Shown here: piece by piece, positions 19,288-28,168 of the stretch
Position numbering within the stretch: the stretch's first letter is position 1
Layout of the letters: each line of letters starts with the position of its first letter
From: Lysobacter silvisoli
GTDB taxonomy: Bacteria; Pseudomonadota; Gammaproteobacteria; Xanthomonadales; Xanthomonadaceae
Length of the DNA stretch: 64,000 nucleotides
Reading direction: 5' to 3'
Assembly: GCF_003382365.1 (NCBI RefSeq)
Contig: NZ_QTSU01000003.1
Span: 434,001 to 498,000 of the forward strand
Position numbers and translations under genes: made by a program
Notes under the pieces: generated by a model
Told to the model about the DNA's origin: nothing
Databases searched by the model: none
The model's input: the letters and a program-made list of their open reading frames with translations, nothing else

Positions 19288-19317
19288 AAAAACGGCGCCG
19301 GATCCTTCCGGCGCCGT
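19285..19317 (-). terminator. Intrinsic terminator of the subtilase gene, overlapping the AEC stop codon
   Basis: On the minus strand, a perfect 11-bp stem (ACGGCGCCGGA/TCCGGCGCCGT, 4-nt loop) is followed by seven T residues. Those residues are A 19286-19292 on the plus strand and include the AEC stop TAA at 19285-19287. It serves minus-strand transcripts; as a hairpin it may also stop plus-strand polymerase less efficiently. Confidence 0.85.
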
Positions 19318-19372
19318 CGGCGAATCCCCGCGTCCACGAGATCGCGGGGACCGCACTTCGGAGAAGCGAACC

Positions 19373-21811
19373 TCAGTTCACCGCGGAGCAGGTCGCGCCG
19401 TTGGTGGCCTGCAGCTGGTCGTAGCTCGACTGGCCGGCCGGCAGCGGCGAGGCCTGCGCGGGCAGCAGCGAGCGGTAGGCCGGTGCGTACAGCGCCGACA
19501 GCACGCAGGCCTGCGACTGCGCGTGGAACCTCAGGCGGCCGTTGCCGAAGCCGCTGTCGAAGCCCGCAGCGCCCAGATCGTTGCCCTGGGTGCCGGCGAC
19601 CAGGACCAGCGCGTCGTAGGTCGCGTTGGCCAGGTGGTTGCGGCGCTGGCTCAGCAGCGCGGCGCGGTCGGCCTTCTGCTGCGCGGTGGCGTTGGCCGGC
19701 AGCGCGGCGGGCTCGGTGGCGCTGGTCAGCTGGCGCTGGTGCTGCAGGCCCAACGCGGCCAGCGCGGCCACGTGCGGCGCCGCGGCGGAGGTGCCGCCGA
19801 AGCCGTTGTCGCCGTAGGACACCGTGTCGACGTTGGCGAAGCTGCCCACATCCGGCTTGGCGTTGCCCGCGGCCTGACCGGCCGGGCGCGCGCCGCCGGC
19901 GGCCAGCACCGGGCCGCGCGAGCTGTAGTTCTCCAGCGCCGAATCGGCCGCGTTCAAGGCCGCCACCGTGATCACGCTGGCCGAGTCGGCCGGGTGCAGG
20001 ATCGAACGCTCGGCTTGCGCGTACTGCAACGGCAGCTTGCCGGTGGTGATGCGCAGGAAGTTGGCCGCCGCCGCGGTCTTGCGCACCACGCGCAAGGCGA
20101 AGATGCCGCCGCCGGAGATCGCCGCGCCGCCCAGGGCCAGGCCACGGTAGGCGTCGGCGCAACGCGCGGTGGCCATGTTCGACGACGGCACGAAGTTGAA
20201 GCCTTCCAGCGGCTCCTGCCCGGCGCCGCCGTTCTGCGCCTGGTCGGACTGCGTGGCCACGACCCAGCCGGCGGGCGTGACGATGTTGCCCCAGCGCCCG
20301 GTCACCGGATCGCGTCCGAACGCCCGCGTCTCATCGCGCCAGCGCAGCAGTTCCAGGCGGTAGTCGGTATCGACCAGATTGTTGTTGGACGCCCAATCGT
20401 TCCAGCTCAGGAAGGCGGTGATCGGCAGCTGGTTGGCCACGGCCGCGCCGCCCGCGCCGAACAGCGGATAGCACTGGGCGAAGGCCGCGCCCTGGCCGAT
20501 GTTGATCGACAGGGTATTGGCGTCCTGCACGCCGGCGGTGGCGGTGTCGAAGTCCTGGTTCACGTTGGCCACCGCGGCGCCGTTGCTGTCGCCGTCCCAG
20601 TGCGCCTGGGCGTGGTTGCCGGCGGCGTTGATCACGATCACGCCGTTGCGGCTGGCCGCGTCGAGCGCGTCGTACAGGCCCTTGTACACGCCCGTGGTGG
20701 CGGTGCCGTCGCCCGGCGCGCCGGCGATGCCGCCCTGCGAGGCGGTGATGACCTGCGCGCGCGGTTCGCCCAGCGGCTGGTTCTGCGCGTCCAGGTTGGC
20801 CGCGTTCTGGATGCCGCGCACCCAGTCGGCGGTGGCGCCGGCGTCGTAGACCCTGAACTTGGCCCGCGGCGCGATGTCGTAGACGATCTCGGTGACCGCG
20901 TTGCCGTGCTTCTGCCCGCCCGCGCCGAACGCCTTGCCGGTGGGCGGCGTCAGCACCAGGTTGTCGGGCTCGGCCACGGTGTTGCTCGGCCATTCGCCCG
21001 CGGCCTGCAGCGCGGCGACCTGGCCGGCGTTGTCGGCGAACTGGTCCATGATCGCGATGGTCAGGCCTTCGCCCTGCAGATTGCGGCGCAGCGCCAGCGG
21101 CACGTCGGCCGAATTGCCCAGCGCGCGCAGTTGGTCGATGCCGCTGGCGGTGGCGCCGTCGGAGAACACCACCGTGTCGGCGATCTGCATCAGGTCCACG
21201 CCGGCCACGCCGTCGTGCCCGGCCACCCATTCCAGCTGCGCCAGCGGCACCAGCGCTTCCAAGCTGGGCGAACCCGGGATCTCGTGCGCGGCGATGCCGC
21301 CGGCGCGCAGGTGGGCGAGCAGGTGGGCGGCGGCCTGCGCGAGCCGGTTCGCGTCCTGGATGTCGGCGTAGTCCAGGGCCAGATCGACGTTGACCTTGAC
21401 CTTCTCGCCTTCGCGCCAGCGCAGCGGAATGCCGGCGCGGTCCAGCGCGGCGATCTGCGCGCGCACCGAGGCGGCCTGCGCGGCGGGATCGGACGCGCCT
21501 GGGCGCGCGGCGGCACCGGCCGCCTGGCGCAGCTGCGCCGGCAGCGTCTGCACGGCTTGCAGCAGCTGGCCGGCGCCGAGCTTGGCCTGCACCGGCGTCT
21601 GCGGCACGGGCGCGGTGTAAGCCACGCTCAGCGAGGCCGGCGCCGCGCCCGGGCCGTTGCCCGCGGCTCGCGCGGCGGCGGCATCGGCGCCCGCGTACTG
21701 CGCCTGCGCAACCGGCGCCATGGCCGCATCGCGCTGCGACCACAGCAACACCGCGGTCACGGCCGCGGTCAGTGCGATGACGGTGTTCTTTCTGGTGAGA
21801 CCCTTCTTCAT
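19373..21811 (-). CDS. Secreted S8 (subtilisin-like) serine peptidase
   Basis: The 812-residue precursor starts at the ATG complementary to 21809-21811 (MKKGLTRKNTVIALTAAVTA, a signal or anchor). It has an alanine-rich N-terminal region of about 240 residues. The triad is D256 (IAIMDQFADN), H302 (GQKHGNAVTEI) and S675 (GFGGTSAAAPHVAAL), with oxyanion Asn in VINAAGNHAQ. The 373-residue His-Ser spacing is far longer than in subtilisin, implying a large inserted domain rich in WN/WA motifs (about 450-560). The C-terminus has cysteines but no sorting domain. Such enzymes suit a predatory or lytic soil bacterium; specificity is unknown. It ends at a strong terminator. Confidence 0.88.
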   Translation of the reverse strand: MKKGLTRKNTVIALTAAVTAVLLWSQRDAAMAPVAQAQYAGADAAAARAAGNGPGAAPASLSVAYTAPVPQTPVQAKLGAGQLLQAVQTLPAQLRQAAGAAARPGASDPAAQAASVRAQIAALDRAGIPLRWREGEKVKVNVDLALDYADIQDANRLAQAAAHLLAHLRAGGIAAHEIPGSPSLEALVPLAQLEWVAGHDGVAGVDLMQIADTVVFSDGATASGIDQLRALGNSADVPLALRRNLQGEGLTIAIMDQFADNAGQVAALQAAGEWPSNTVAEPDNLVLTPPTGKAFGAGGQKHGNAVTEIVYDIAPRAKFRVYDAGATADWVRGIQNAANLDAQNQPLGEPRAQVITASQGGIAGAPGDGTATTGVYKGLYDALDAASRNGVIVINAAGNHAQAHWDGDSNGAAVANVNQDFDTATAGVQDANTLSINIGQGAAFAQCYPLFGAGGAAVANQLPITAFLSWNDWASNNNLVDTDYRLELLRWRDETRAFGRDPVTGRWGNIVTPAGWVVATQSDQAQNGGAGQEPLEGFNFVPSSNMATARCADAYRGLALGGAAISGGGIFALRVVRKTAAAANFLRITTGKLPLQYAQAERSILHPADSASVITVAALNAADSALENYSSRGPVLAAGGARPAGQAAGNAKPDVGSFANVDTVSYGDNGFGGTSAAAPHVAALAALGLQHQRQLTSATEPAALPANATAQQKADRAALLSQRRNHLANATYDALVLVAGTQGNDLGAAGFDSGFGNGRLRFHAQSQACVLSALYAPAYRSLLPAQASPLPAGQSSYDQLQATNGATCSAVN

Positions 21812-22243
21812 GCGAGGTATTCCTGATGATTGGCCGTAAGGGATCGCTGCGCCGCACGTGAGTGCGCACAAGGGAGCAAGCGGATGGGCGTGGGCGATCG
21901 TCGGTGCCGTATGCGCCGCGCTTCGTCGCGATCGAAGCGCGGTGCTGCAATTCGGCACACTTTGTCTAACGCGATGAGGTAGCGCGCCCCTACCCCGATT
22001 TTTCTTTTTTTGAAATTTTTATGCGGGGGTCACACTTCTTCGCGCGTTTGATGCGTAGTGCATCCACGATAAAAGTGCAGGTGGACGCGGCCGTGCGGTG
22101 CGGGAGCCCCGTTCGCGGATCGGTCCTGCGGGGAACCTCCCGTCCCCGCGGTCCGAGTACGGCCCCCTCCCAGCGCGCTGATCCGTGATGACCGTATCCA
22201 CGACCCCGGTGTACGCTGCGGCTTCCGCCCGGAGGGAGCTCGC
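21812..22243. other. 432-nt gene-free region between divergent subtilase and ParA genes
   Basis: No credible gene is present. The notable feature is an A/T-rich tract at about 21998-22020 (TTTTTCTTTTTTTGAAATTTTT), extreme for this genome. On the minus strand it is A-rich and lies about 190 bp upstream of the subtilase start, where it could act as an UP-element or bent promoter DNA. No clean -35/-10 pair was recognised. Confidence 0.5.
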
Positions 22244-22873
22244 ATGAAGACCGTGCTGGTGGCCAGTTCCAAGGGGGGCGTGGGCAAGACCACCATCGCC
22301 ACCCATCTAGCAGCGCAGTCGGCCTTGGACGGCCTGCGCACCGCGCTGGTCGACGCCGACCCGCAAGGTTCGTCCACGCGCTGGGCGCAACGCCGCGCCG
22401 GCCTGGACAGCGCGGTCCTGCCGCTGGACGGCACCCGCCGCAAGGCCTGGCGCAAGGCGCTGCCCGAGGACACCCAGCGGGTGGTCATCGACGCTGCGGC
22501 CGGGGCCATGGCCGACGACCTGGAGGCCTTCCTGGAGGTCGCCGACGCGGTGGTGGTACCGGTGCAGCCCTCCACCCTGGACATCGAGGCCACCGTGCCG
22601 TTCCTGGACACCCTGGCCAAGCACGCGCGCGTGCGCCGCGGCCAGCTGCGCGTGGGCCTGGTCGGCAACAAGCTCAAGCCCTGGACCAACGCCTCGCAGC
22701 AGGCGCTGGAACTGCTGCGCGAATGGCCCTACCCGCTGGTGGGCGAGCTGCGCGACAGCCAGGCCTACGTGGTCATGACCGCGCTGGGCAAGAGCCTGTT
22801 CGATTACCACTCGGCGCAGATCCGCGAACACCAGGCGGACTGGGAGCCCTTGCTGAAGTGGCTGAAGAAATAG
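22244..22873 (+). CDS. Orphan ParA-family ATPase
   Basis: A 209-residue cytoplasmic P-loop ATPase. It opens with the deviant Walker [16 protein letters not shown] (signature lysine present), followed by [10 protein letters not shown] (switch I, Walker A') and VVIDAAAG (Walker B). No parB gene or parS-like site is adjacent, and the protein lacks the N-terminal HTH of plasmid-type ParA. It therefore belongs with short orphan ParA/MinD relatives that position chemoreceptors, pili or other cargo. It is 133 bp upstream of sixA on the same strand. The cargo is unknown. Confidence 0.85.
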   Translation: MKTVLVASSKGGVGKTTIATHLAAQSALDGLRTALVDADPQGSSTRWAQRRAGLDSAVLPLDGTRRKAWRKALPEDTQRVVIDAAAGAMADDLEAFLEVADAVVVPVQPSTLDIEATVPFLDTLAKHARVRRGQLRVGLVGNKLKPWTNASQQALELLREWPYPLVGELRDSQAYVVMTALGKSLFDYHSAQIREHQADWEPLLKWLKK

Positions 22874-23006
22874 GCGCGCCGCCTTCGCCGGCCGGGCGCC
22901 GCCCCGCCCGCCGCCCCCTACCCATCGCCGGGCCTGGCAGGCATGCTCTGTGCAGGCCCGCGCATGCGCCGGTTCTTCACTTTCCGACACAGGCTTCCGC
23001 CCCGCT

Positions 23007-23483
23007 ATGCGCGAACTGATCCTGCTCCGCCACGCCCATGCCGAACCGGCCGCCAACGGCCAGGCCGACCTCGACCGACCGCTGTCCGCCGAAGGCCTGG
23101 CCGAAGCCGAGGCCGCCGGCCGCTGGCTGGCGGCCAACAAGCTGGTGCCCGACTGCGTGTTGTGCTCGCCCTCGCGGCGCACCCGCGAGACGCTGGAAGC
23201 GGTGCTGTCGGCGGTGGGCTACGTCGACCAGCGCATCGAGCCGTCGATCTACGAAGCCACCCCCGGCACCCTGATCGCGTTGGCCGACCAGCACGTGGAA
23301 GCCGAGCGGCTGATGCTGGTCGGCCACAACCCGGGCCTGGAGCGGCTGGCGGCGCTGCTGCACAGCGGCCAGTCCGGCGACTACCGCGGCATGCCGCCGG
23401 CCGGCATCGCGGTGCTGACCGTGCCCGCCGACACCGGCCTGGAGCCGGGCGTGGCCCAGCTCAGCGCCTTCTGGTGGCCGTGA
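23007..23483 (+). CDS. sixA: Phosphohistidine phosphatase SixA-like
   Basis: This 158-residue member of the histidine phosphatase superfamily carries the catalytic RHA motif (R8-H9 in LILLRHAHAEP), the second conserved His H107 (VGHNPGLERL) and CSPSRRTRETL. In E. coli SixA dephosphorylates phosphohistidine of HPt or PTS proteins. Start ATG 23007 removes a non-conserved 19-codon extension. The stop overlaps the GTG start of the yceI-like gene by 4 bp (GTGA), so the two are translationally coupled. The target phosphoprotein here is not known. Confidence 0.87.
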   Translation: MRELILLRHAHAEPAANGQADLDRPLSAEGLAEAEAAGRWLAANKLVPDCVLCSPSRRTRETLEAVLSAVGYVDQRIEPSIYEATPGTLIALADQHVEAERLMLVGHNPGLERLAALLHSGQSGDYRGMPPAGIAVLTVPADTGLEPGVAQLSAFWWP

Positions 23484-24097
23484 GGCCGCCACGACCGGCC
23501 GCCGTACGCACCTACGCCGCGCTCGGCCTCGCTGTGATCGGCGCGGTCGCCGGCGCATTGGCCAGCGCGCCGGCACAGGCGTCGCAGGCGCCGGCCGTGC
23601 GCTCCTCCGGCTTCGACCCGGCCCACACCCGTTTCGGCTTCGAGTTGCGCACGCGCTGGGGCCAGCGCGTGGAAGGCCAGTTCCCCCGTTACGAGGGCGA
23701 GGTCAGCGTGCTCGCCGACGGCCGCCACCAGGTGCGCATCGCCCTGGCCACGGCCGCGGTCGAAGTGGCCGGTTCGCAGCGCTACACCGAAATCGCGCGC
23801 GGCCGCCGTTTCTTCGATTCGGCCCAGTACCCGCAGATCGAATTCCTGTCCGAGCCGCACAGCGGCGAGCTGGTCAGCACCGGCGGCCGCCTGCGCGGGC
23901 GCCTGACCCTGCACGGCGTGAGCCGCATGGAAACCTTCGTGCTCGCCCCGGCGGTGTGCGCGCGCCCGGGCCTGGACTGCGACGTGGTCGCCTACGGCAG
24001 CGTCAGCCGCGACGACTACCGCTTGGACGGCTGGCGCCTGGCCCTGGCCGACCGCGTGCGCTTCACCCTGCGCGTACGCCTGCGGAGCGCGCTGTGA
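23480..24097 (+). CDS. YceI-family periplasmic lipid-binding protein
   Basis: The protein starts at GTG 23480, overlapping the sixA stop, and has 205 residues. A signal peptide (LGLAVIGAVAGALASAPAQA) leads into a lipocalin-like beta-barrel. YceI signatures are FDPAHTRFGFELRT near the start, YTEIARGRRFFDSAQYPQIEF in the middle and RLTLHGVSRMETF. The family binds polyisoprenoid or fatty-acyl chains in the periplasm. The stop overlaps the GTG of the following phospholipase D-like gene (GTGA at 24094-24097). The repeated 4-bp overlaps mark sixA, this gene and the next as one operon. Ligand identity is inferred from the fold only. Confidence 0.87.
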   Translation: MRPPRPAAVRTYAALGLAVIGAVAGALASAPAQASQAPAVRSSGFDPAHTRFGFELRTRWGQRVEGQFPRYEGEVSVLADGRHQVRIALATAAVEVAGSQRYTEIARGRRFFDSAQYPQIEFLSEPHSGELVSTGGRLRGRLTLHGVSRMETFVLAPAVCARPGLDCDVVAYGSVSRDDYRLDGWRLALADRVRFTLRVRLRSAL

Positions 24098-26028
24098 CGC
24101 GCTGGAAGACCCTGGCCGTCGCGCTGCTGGCGCTGAGCCTGTCGGCCTGCGCCGGGCTGTCGCGGGTGGAGCGCGAGCGCGCCACCGCGATCGTGCTGGC
24201 CGCGCGCCCGGCGCAGGTGGATTGCGACCAGCCCAACGCCTGCGCCCAGCCTTCGCCGCTGCGCGAGCTGGCCGCGCGCGCGCTGGCCGAGTCCACGCCC
24301 GAGGCGCCGCGCCACTACGCGCTGATCCTGGACCACGGCCCCGACGCGCTGCTGGCGCGCATCAACCTGATCCGCAGCGCGACCACCGCGATCGACCTGC
24401 AGACCTACATCTACGACGAAGACGACGCCGGCAAGCTGGTGCTGGACGAGTTGCTCGCCGCCGCGCGCCGCGGCGTGCGCGTGCGCCTGCTGCTGGACCA
24501 GCTCGCCGCGCTGCGCCGGATCGAAACCCTGGCCGCGCTGTCGGGCGCGCACGCCAATTTCGAAGTCCGCCTGTACAACCCGGTGCTGCGCCGCGCGCGC
24601 ATCACCTACCCGCAGTACCTGCTGGCCGCGGCCTGCTGCTGGCGCCGGCTCAACCAGCGCATGCACACCAAGCTGCTGCTGGTGGACGGTGCGGTCGGCA
24701 TCACCGGCGGGCGCAACTACCAGGACGACTATTACGACTGGGACGACGAGTACAACTTCCGCGACCGCGACCTGCTGGTGGCCGGCCCGATCGCGCAGGT
24801 CATGGACGAGGACTTCGTGCGTTTCTGGGAAGACCGCCGCAGCGTGCCGGTGGAGCGGCTCAAGGACGTGGGCGGCCAGGTGCTGCGCAGCGGCGTGCCG
24901 GCGCTGCCGCCGACCCAGTTCGAGCGGCCGCAGCGTGCCGAAGCCATGCGCCGCGACGCCGGCGATTTCGAGCGCGTGCGCGAGCGCCTGGCGTCGCAGG
25001 CCTTGTTGGTGGACGGCGTGCGCTACATCGCCGATTCGCCCGACAAGCACCGCGGCGACGGCAGTGGCGGCGCCCCGGCCTCGGATTCGCTGCGCGGGCT
25101 GATCGAGTCGGCGCAGACCGAAGTGCTGCTGCAAACGCCGTATCTGGTGCTGTCGGATTCGGCCCAGGACCTGTTCCGGCAACTGCGCAAGCGCCCGCAG
25201 CCGCCGCGGGTGATCGTGTCCACCAACAGCCTGGCCGCCACCGACGCCTTCATCGCCTATGCGCTGTCGTACAAGTACAAGCGCCGCTACCTGCGCGAGT
25301 TCGGTTTCGACATCTACGAGTACAAGCCGTTCCCCGCCGACGCCCCGATCGACATCGCCGCCACCGGCGCGGTGCTGCCGGACCTGGGCCTGCCCGGCCT
25401 GCCCGAGCCCGATCCGGAACTGCTGCGCGCGCAGCGCCCGGACCGCGCCAGCGTGGTCTCGCGCACCCAGTACCGCTCGCCGCTGTCGCGCGAGTACGCG
25501 GCCATGCGCTACGCGCGCCGACGCAGCAACGAACCGGTGCCGCTCAAGCGCGCCGGCGTGCGCATCGGCATGCATGCCAAGTCGATGGTCATCGACGAGC
25601 GCATCGGCGTGGTCGGCACCCACAACTTCGATCCGCGCGGCGACCACTACAACACCGAAGGCGCGGTGGTGATCGAGGACCCGGCGTTCGCGCGCGAACT
25701 AGCCGCGAGCATCCGTCGCGACATCGCGCCGGAGAACTCCTGGGTGATCGCGCGCCGCGACAAGCCGCCGGTGTTCTCGGGCCTGGAGTATTCGCTGGCC
25801 AAGATCTCCGAGCACCTGCCGCTGTTCGACCTGTGGCCGGTGCGCTACGCCACCAGCTACGAATTCGTGCCCGGCCCGGACTGCCCGCGTCCGCTGTACC
25901 GCAACCAGCCCGGCTTCCGTGCCTGCTACCGGCCGGTGGGCGACTTCCCCGAGGTCAGCATCGGGCCCAAGCGCCTGATCACGCGGATCTTCACCGCGTT
26001 CGGAGCGGGGCTGGCGCCGATTCTGTAG
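24094..26028 (+). CDS. Phospholipase D / cardiolipin synthase-like lipoprotein
   Basis: The 644-residue protein starts at GTG 24094 with a lipoprotein signal (LALSLSACAG). Two complete HKD motifs mark the PLD superfamily: H191-x-K193-x4-D198 (RMHTKLLLVDGAVGITGGRN) and H494-x-K496-x4-D501 (GMHAKSMVIDERIGVVGTHNFDP). The arrangement resembles ClsC-type cardiolipin synthases, which join phospholipids by transphosphatidylation, but the lipid anchor and extra length set it apart. Co-translation with a YceI-like lipid carrier suggests envelope lipid metabolism. Synthase versus phospholipase activity cannot be settled from sequence alone. Confidence 0.87.
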   Translation: MTRWKTLAVALLALSLSACAGLSRVERERATAIVLAARPAQVDCDQPNACAQPSPLRELAARALAESTPEAPRHYALILDHGPDALLARINLIRSATTAIDLQTYIYDEDDAGKLVLDELLAAARRGVRVRLLLDQLAALRRIETLAALSGAHANFEVRLYNPVLRRARITYPQYLLAAACCWRRLNQRMHTKLLLVDGAVGITGGRNYQDDYYDWDDEYNFRDRDLLVAGPIAQVMDEDFVRFWEDRRSVPVERLKDVGGQVLRSGVPALPPTQFERPQRAEAMRRDAGDFERVRERLASQALLVDGVRYIADSPDKHRGDGSGGAPASDSLRGLIESAQTEVLLQTPYLVLSDSAQDLFRQLRKRPQPPRVIVSTNSLAATDAFIAYALSYKYKRRYLREFGFDIYEYKPFPADAPIDIAATGAVLPDLGLPGLPEPDPELLRAQRPDRASVVSRTQYRSPLSREYAAMRYARRRSNEPVPLKRAGVRIGMHAKSMVIDERIGVVGTHNFDPRGDHYNTEGAVVIEDPAFARELAASIRRDIAPENSWVIARRDKPPVFSGLEYSLAKISEHLPLFDLWPVRYATSYEFVPGPDCPRPLYRNQPGFRACYRPVGDFPEVSIGPKRLITRIFTAFGAGLAPIL

Positions 26029-26057
26029 GCGCGTTGCGGGGCTGCGCGCCCTCAAAA

Positions 26058-26170
26058 GCAAATCCCCCCTCAACCCCCCTCTACAAAGGGGGGAGCCATA
26101 ACCGTGGCCGCCCTGCACCCCCTACGAAACTGTTCCCCCTTTGTAGAGGGGGGGGGCTAGGGGGATTTGC
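26058..26170. repeat. GCAAATCCCCC inverted-repeat element, copy 2
   Basis: A 113-bp element bounded by GCAAATCCCCC and GGGGGATTTGC. The subterminal arms CCCCCTCTACAAAGGGGGG and CCCCCTTTGTAGAGGGGGG replace the CTTTTTCAAAG of the other two copies in both arms at once. That compensated change suggests the pairing itself is selected. It fills most of the gap after the phospholipase D-like gene. Confidence 0.85.
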
Positions 26171-26416
26171 CTTTGCTTTCGCCTTACCCCTCCGCCACCC
26201 CCGTCACATCCCCCCATCTAGGTCGTCAGTCATGCCACATCCAACGCAACCCTGCGGCCGCAAACCCCATCTGTATAGGCAAGTCCCAGTGTTGCAGCCC
26301 CCGCCCAGCTAGTAGGTCTTCGGTGGGGTGACTTCCGGCATATGGAACAAGCTGCCAGGTGTTGTAGTCTACCAACACACCGAAGCACTAACACTCCCAC
26401 GACCCAGGAAACCGCC

Positions 26417-26608
26417 ATGAACGTCTCCCGCCTGTTCGACCGCACCGTCTCTACTCCGAGTACCACCCCCCGCCCTGCGCCGGTCGCCCCGGTCCGCCAC
26501 GTCCACCGCGAACGCGACTTCGGCGTCGGCTACGGCAACAGCAGCGGCTACGCCAGCAACCGCCGCTACAGCAACGACTGGGCGCAGCCGCGCTTCCGCT
26601 TCGGCTAA
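26417..26608 (+). CDS. Small basic protein, unknown function
   Basis: A 63-residue frame with a good ribosome-binding site (AGGAAACCGCC before ATG 26417). The sequence is rich in Arg, Pro, Ser, Gly and Tyr (PRPAPVAPVRHVHRERDFG, then YGNSSGYASNRRYSND) and is probably disordered. No domain, signal peptide or membrane segment is seen. It is monocistronic, with a comparatively AT-rich leader containing a GTGTTG...CAACAC inverted repeat at 26359-26378. An earlier in-frame ATG at 26342 lacks a ribosome-binding site. Third-position GC is high, which favours a real gene. Confidence 0.6.
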   Translation: MNVSRLFDRTVSTPSTTPRPAPVAPVRHVHRERDFGVGYGNSSGYASNRRYSNDWAQPRFRFG

Positions 26609-26834
26609 GCATCAAGGTGTCGCCCTGGTCGTGTGTCGGTACGCGCCATAAGCGCCGGGATCGGCGCGCTGCGGCCCTCTCCACGCAGCGTGCCGGTCCG
26701 AAGGCCCCCGCCTATCGCCGCCTAGCTTTCGCAACACCGTCCCCCTAGACGCAGGCAGCCCCCGGTCTCCGACCGTCCCCCGGCTGACCTGCGTTCTTTT
26801 TGTCCTGGCGCCGCCGCCCGGCTATCGTGGCGCG

Positions 26835-27275
26835 ATGACCGCCCCCACCGCCCCGCGGACCGTGTTCCGCCGCCCCAGCACCCTGGACCAGCTCAACGCG
26901 CTCTCGCGCGGCACGGCCATGGAGCCGCTGGGCATCGTGTTCACCGAGATCGGCGCCGACTACCTGCGCGCGACCATGCCGGTGGACGCCCGCACCCACC
27001 AGCCCTACGGCCTGCTCCACGGCGGCGCCTCGGTGCTGCTGGCCGAAACCCTGGGCAGCAGCGCCGGCATGATGTCGGTGGGCGAAGGCCAGGGCTGCGT
27101 GGGCATCGAGATCAACGCCAACCACCTGCGCGGCGTGCGCGAGGGCACGGTCACCGGCACCGCCCGCCCGCTGCACGTGGGCGCGCGCACCCAGGTCTGG
27201 GAGATCCGCATCGAGGACGAGGCCGGGCGCCTGGTCTGCATCTCGCGCCTGACCCTGGCGGTGATCGAGCGCTGA
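26835..27275 (+). CDS. Hotdog-fold acyl-CoA thioesterase (YdiI/MenI-like)
   Basis: The 146-residue cytoplasmic enzyme matches the PaaI/YdiI hotdog group. QPYGLLHGGASVLLAETLGS holds the hotdog HGG turn and the catalytic-type Glu of the AE pair; VGIEINANHLRGVREG is the second conserved segment. YdiI relatives hydrolyse 1,4-dihydroxy-2-naphthoyl-CoA or aromatic/medium acyl-CoAs. The organism probably uses ubiquinone, so a general acyl-CoA or aromatic-CoA role is likelier than menaquinone synthesis (inference). An acyltransferase gene follows 49 bp downstream. Confidence 0.85.
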   Translation: MTAPTAPRTVFRRPSTLDQLNALSRGTAMEPLGIVFTEIGADYLRATMPVDARTHQPYGLLHGGASVLLAETLGSSAGMMSVGEGQGCVGIEINANHLRGVREGTVTGTARPLHVGARTQVWEIRIEDEAGRLVCISRLTLAVIER

Positions 27276-27324
27276 ACGCGGCCCCGGCGCGGCGCTCTCG
27301 CCACGCCGTCGGCGCTTCGGTATC

Positions 27325-28140
27325 GTGAGCGCAATGAATGCGCCGTCTCCCCACGCCGGCGCGGCCGCGCGCCCCGCTGCGCCGGCCGCGCGCGCGCTGC
27401 GTTACCTTATCCGCGTACCCATGCTGCTGTGGCACCTGCTGGTGCACCTGCCGCTGGTGCTGTTGCTGATCACGCCCCTGACCGGCGGTATCGCGGTGGG
27501 CGGCGAGCGCCTGGAACACCGTCTGATCCGCGCCTGGTCGGCCGGCCTGATGCGGGTGTTCGGTTTCCGCCTGCGCCGCTACGGCACCCCGCTGCCGGGC
27601 GCGGCCATGTTCGTGGCCAACCACGTCAGCTGGATCGACATCGAGGCCCTGCACAGCCAGCGCATGATGGGCTTCGTGGCCAAGCGCGAGATCTCCAGCT
27701 GGCCGGTGGTGGGCTGGCTGGCCGCGCGCGGCGAAACCATCTTTCACCACCGCGGCAGCACCGAGTCGCTGGGCGGCGTGCTGCACGAAATGCTCGCGCG
27801 CCTGCGCGCGGGCCGTTCGGTGGGCGTGTTTCCCGAAGGCGGCACCCGTGGCGGCGGCGAGATCGGCCCCTTCCATGCGCGCATCTTCCTGGCCGCGGTC
27901 GAAGCCGGCGTGCCGGTGCAACCGGTGGCGCTGCGCTACGGCGCCGGCGGCGACGCCCAGACCGTGGTCGCGTTCCAGCCGCGCGAAAGCTTCTTCGCCA
28001 ATTTCCTGCGCCTGCTCGGCGAACCCGCGCGCATCGCCGAAATCCACTTCCTGCAGCCCATCGCCCCCGGCGATGCCGACGGCCGCCGCCGCATCGCCGA
28101 CCTGGCGCGGCAGCGCATCGTCGATGCGATGACGGGCTGA
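27325..28140 (+). CDS. 1-acyl-sn-glycerol-3-phosphate acyltransferase (PlsC-like)
   Basis: This inner-membrane-associated acyltransferase has 271 residues from GTG 27325; an ATG three codons later (27334) is an equally good start, and neither has a strong ribosome-binding site. A hydrophobic segment (LLWHLLVHLPLVLLLITPL) precedes the acceptor site NHVSWID (NHx4D, block I). Block III is FPEGGTRGGGEI. Members acylate lysophosphatidate or other lysolipids. An alpha/beta hydrolase of the YheT group follows 28 bp downstream, so the two probably share a transcript. Exact acceptor is uncertain. Confidence 0.88.
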   Translation: MSAMNAPSPHAGAAARPAAPAARALRYLIRVPMLLWHLLVHLPLVLLLITPLTGGIAVGGERLEHRLIRAWSAGLMRVFGFRLRRYGTPLPGAAMFVANHVSWIDIEALHSQRMMGFVAKREISSWPVVGWLAARGETIFHHRGSTESLGGVLHEMLARLRAGRSVGVFPEGGTRGGGEIGPFHARIFLAAVEAGVPVQPVALRYGAGGDAQTVVAFQPRESFFANFLRLLGEPARIAEIHFLQPIAPGDADGRRRIADLARQRIVDAMTG

Positions 28141-28168
28141 GCCGCCGCGCCGTCCAGCGCACGCCGCC

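Noticed and set aside
23007-23483. CRISPR-like or tandem repeat origin for the clustered short repeats of the window
   Set aside because: The repeats are palindromic and dispersed between genes, without regular spacers, so they are REP/MITE-like; no CRISPR array is present anywhere.
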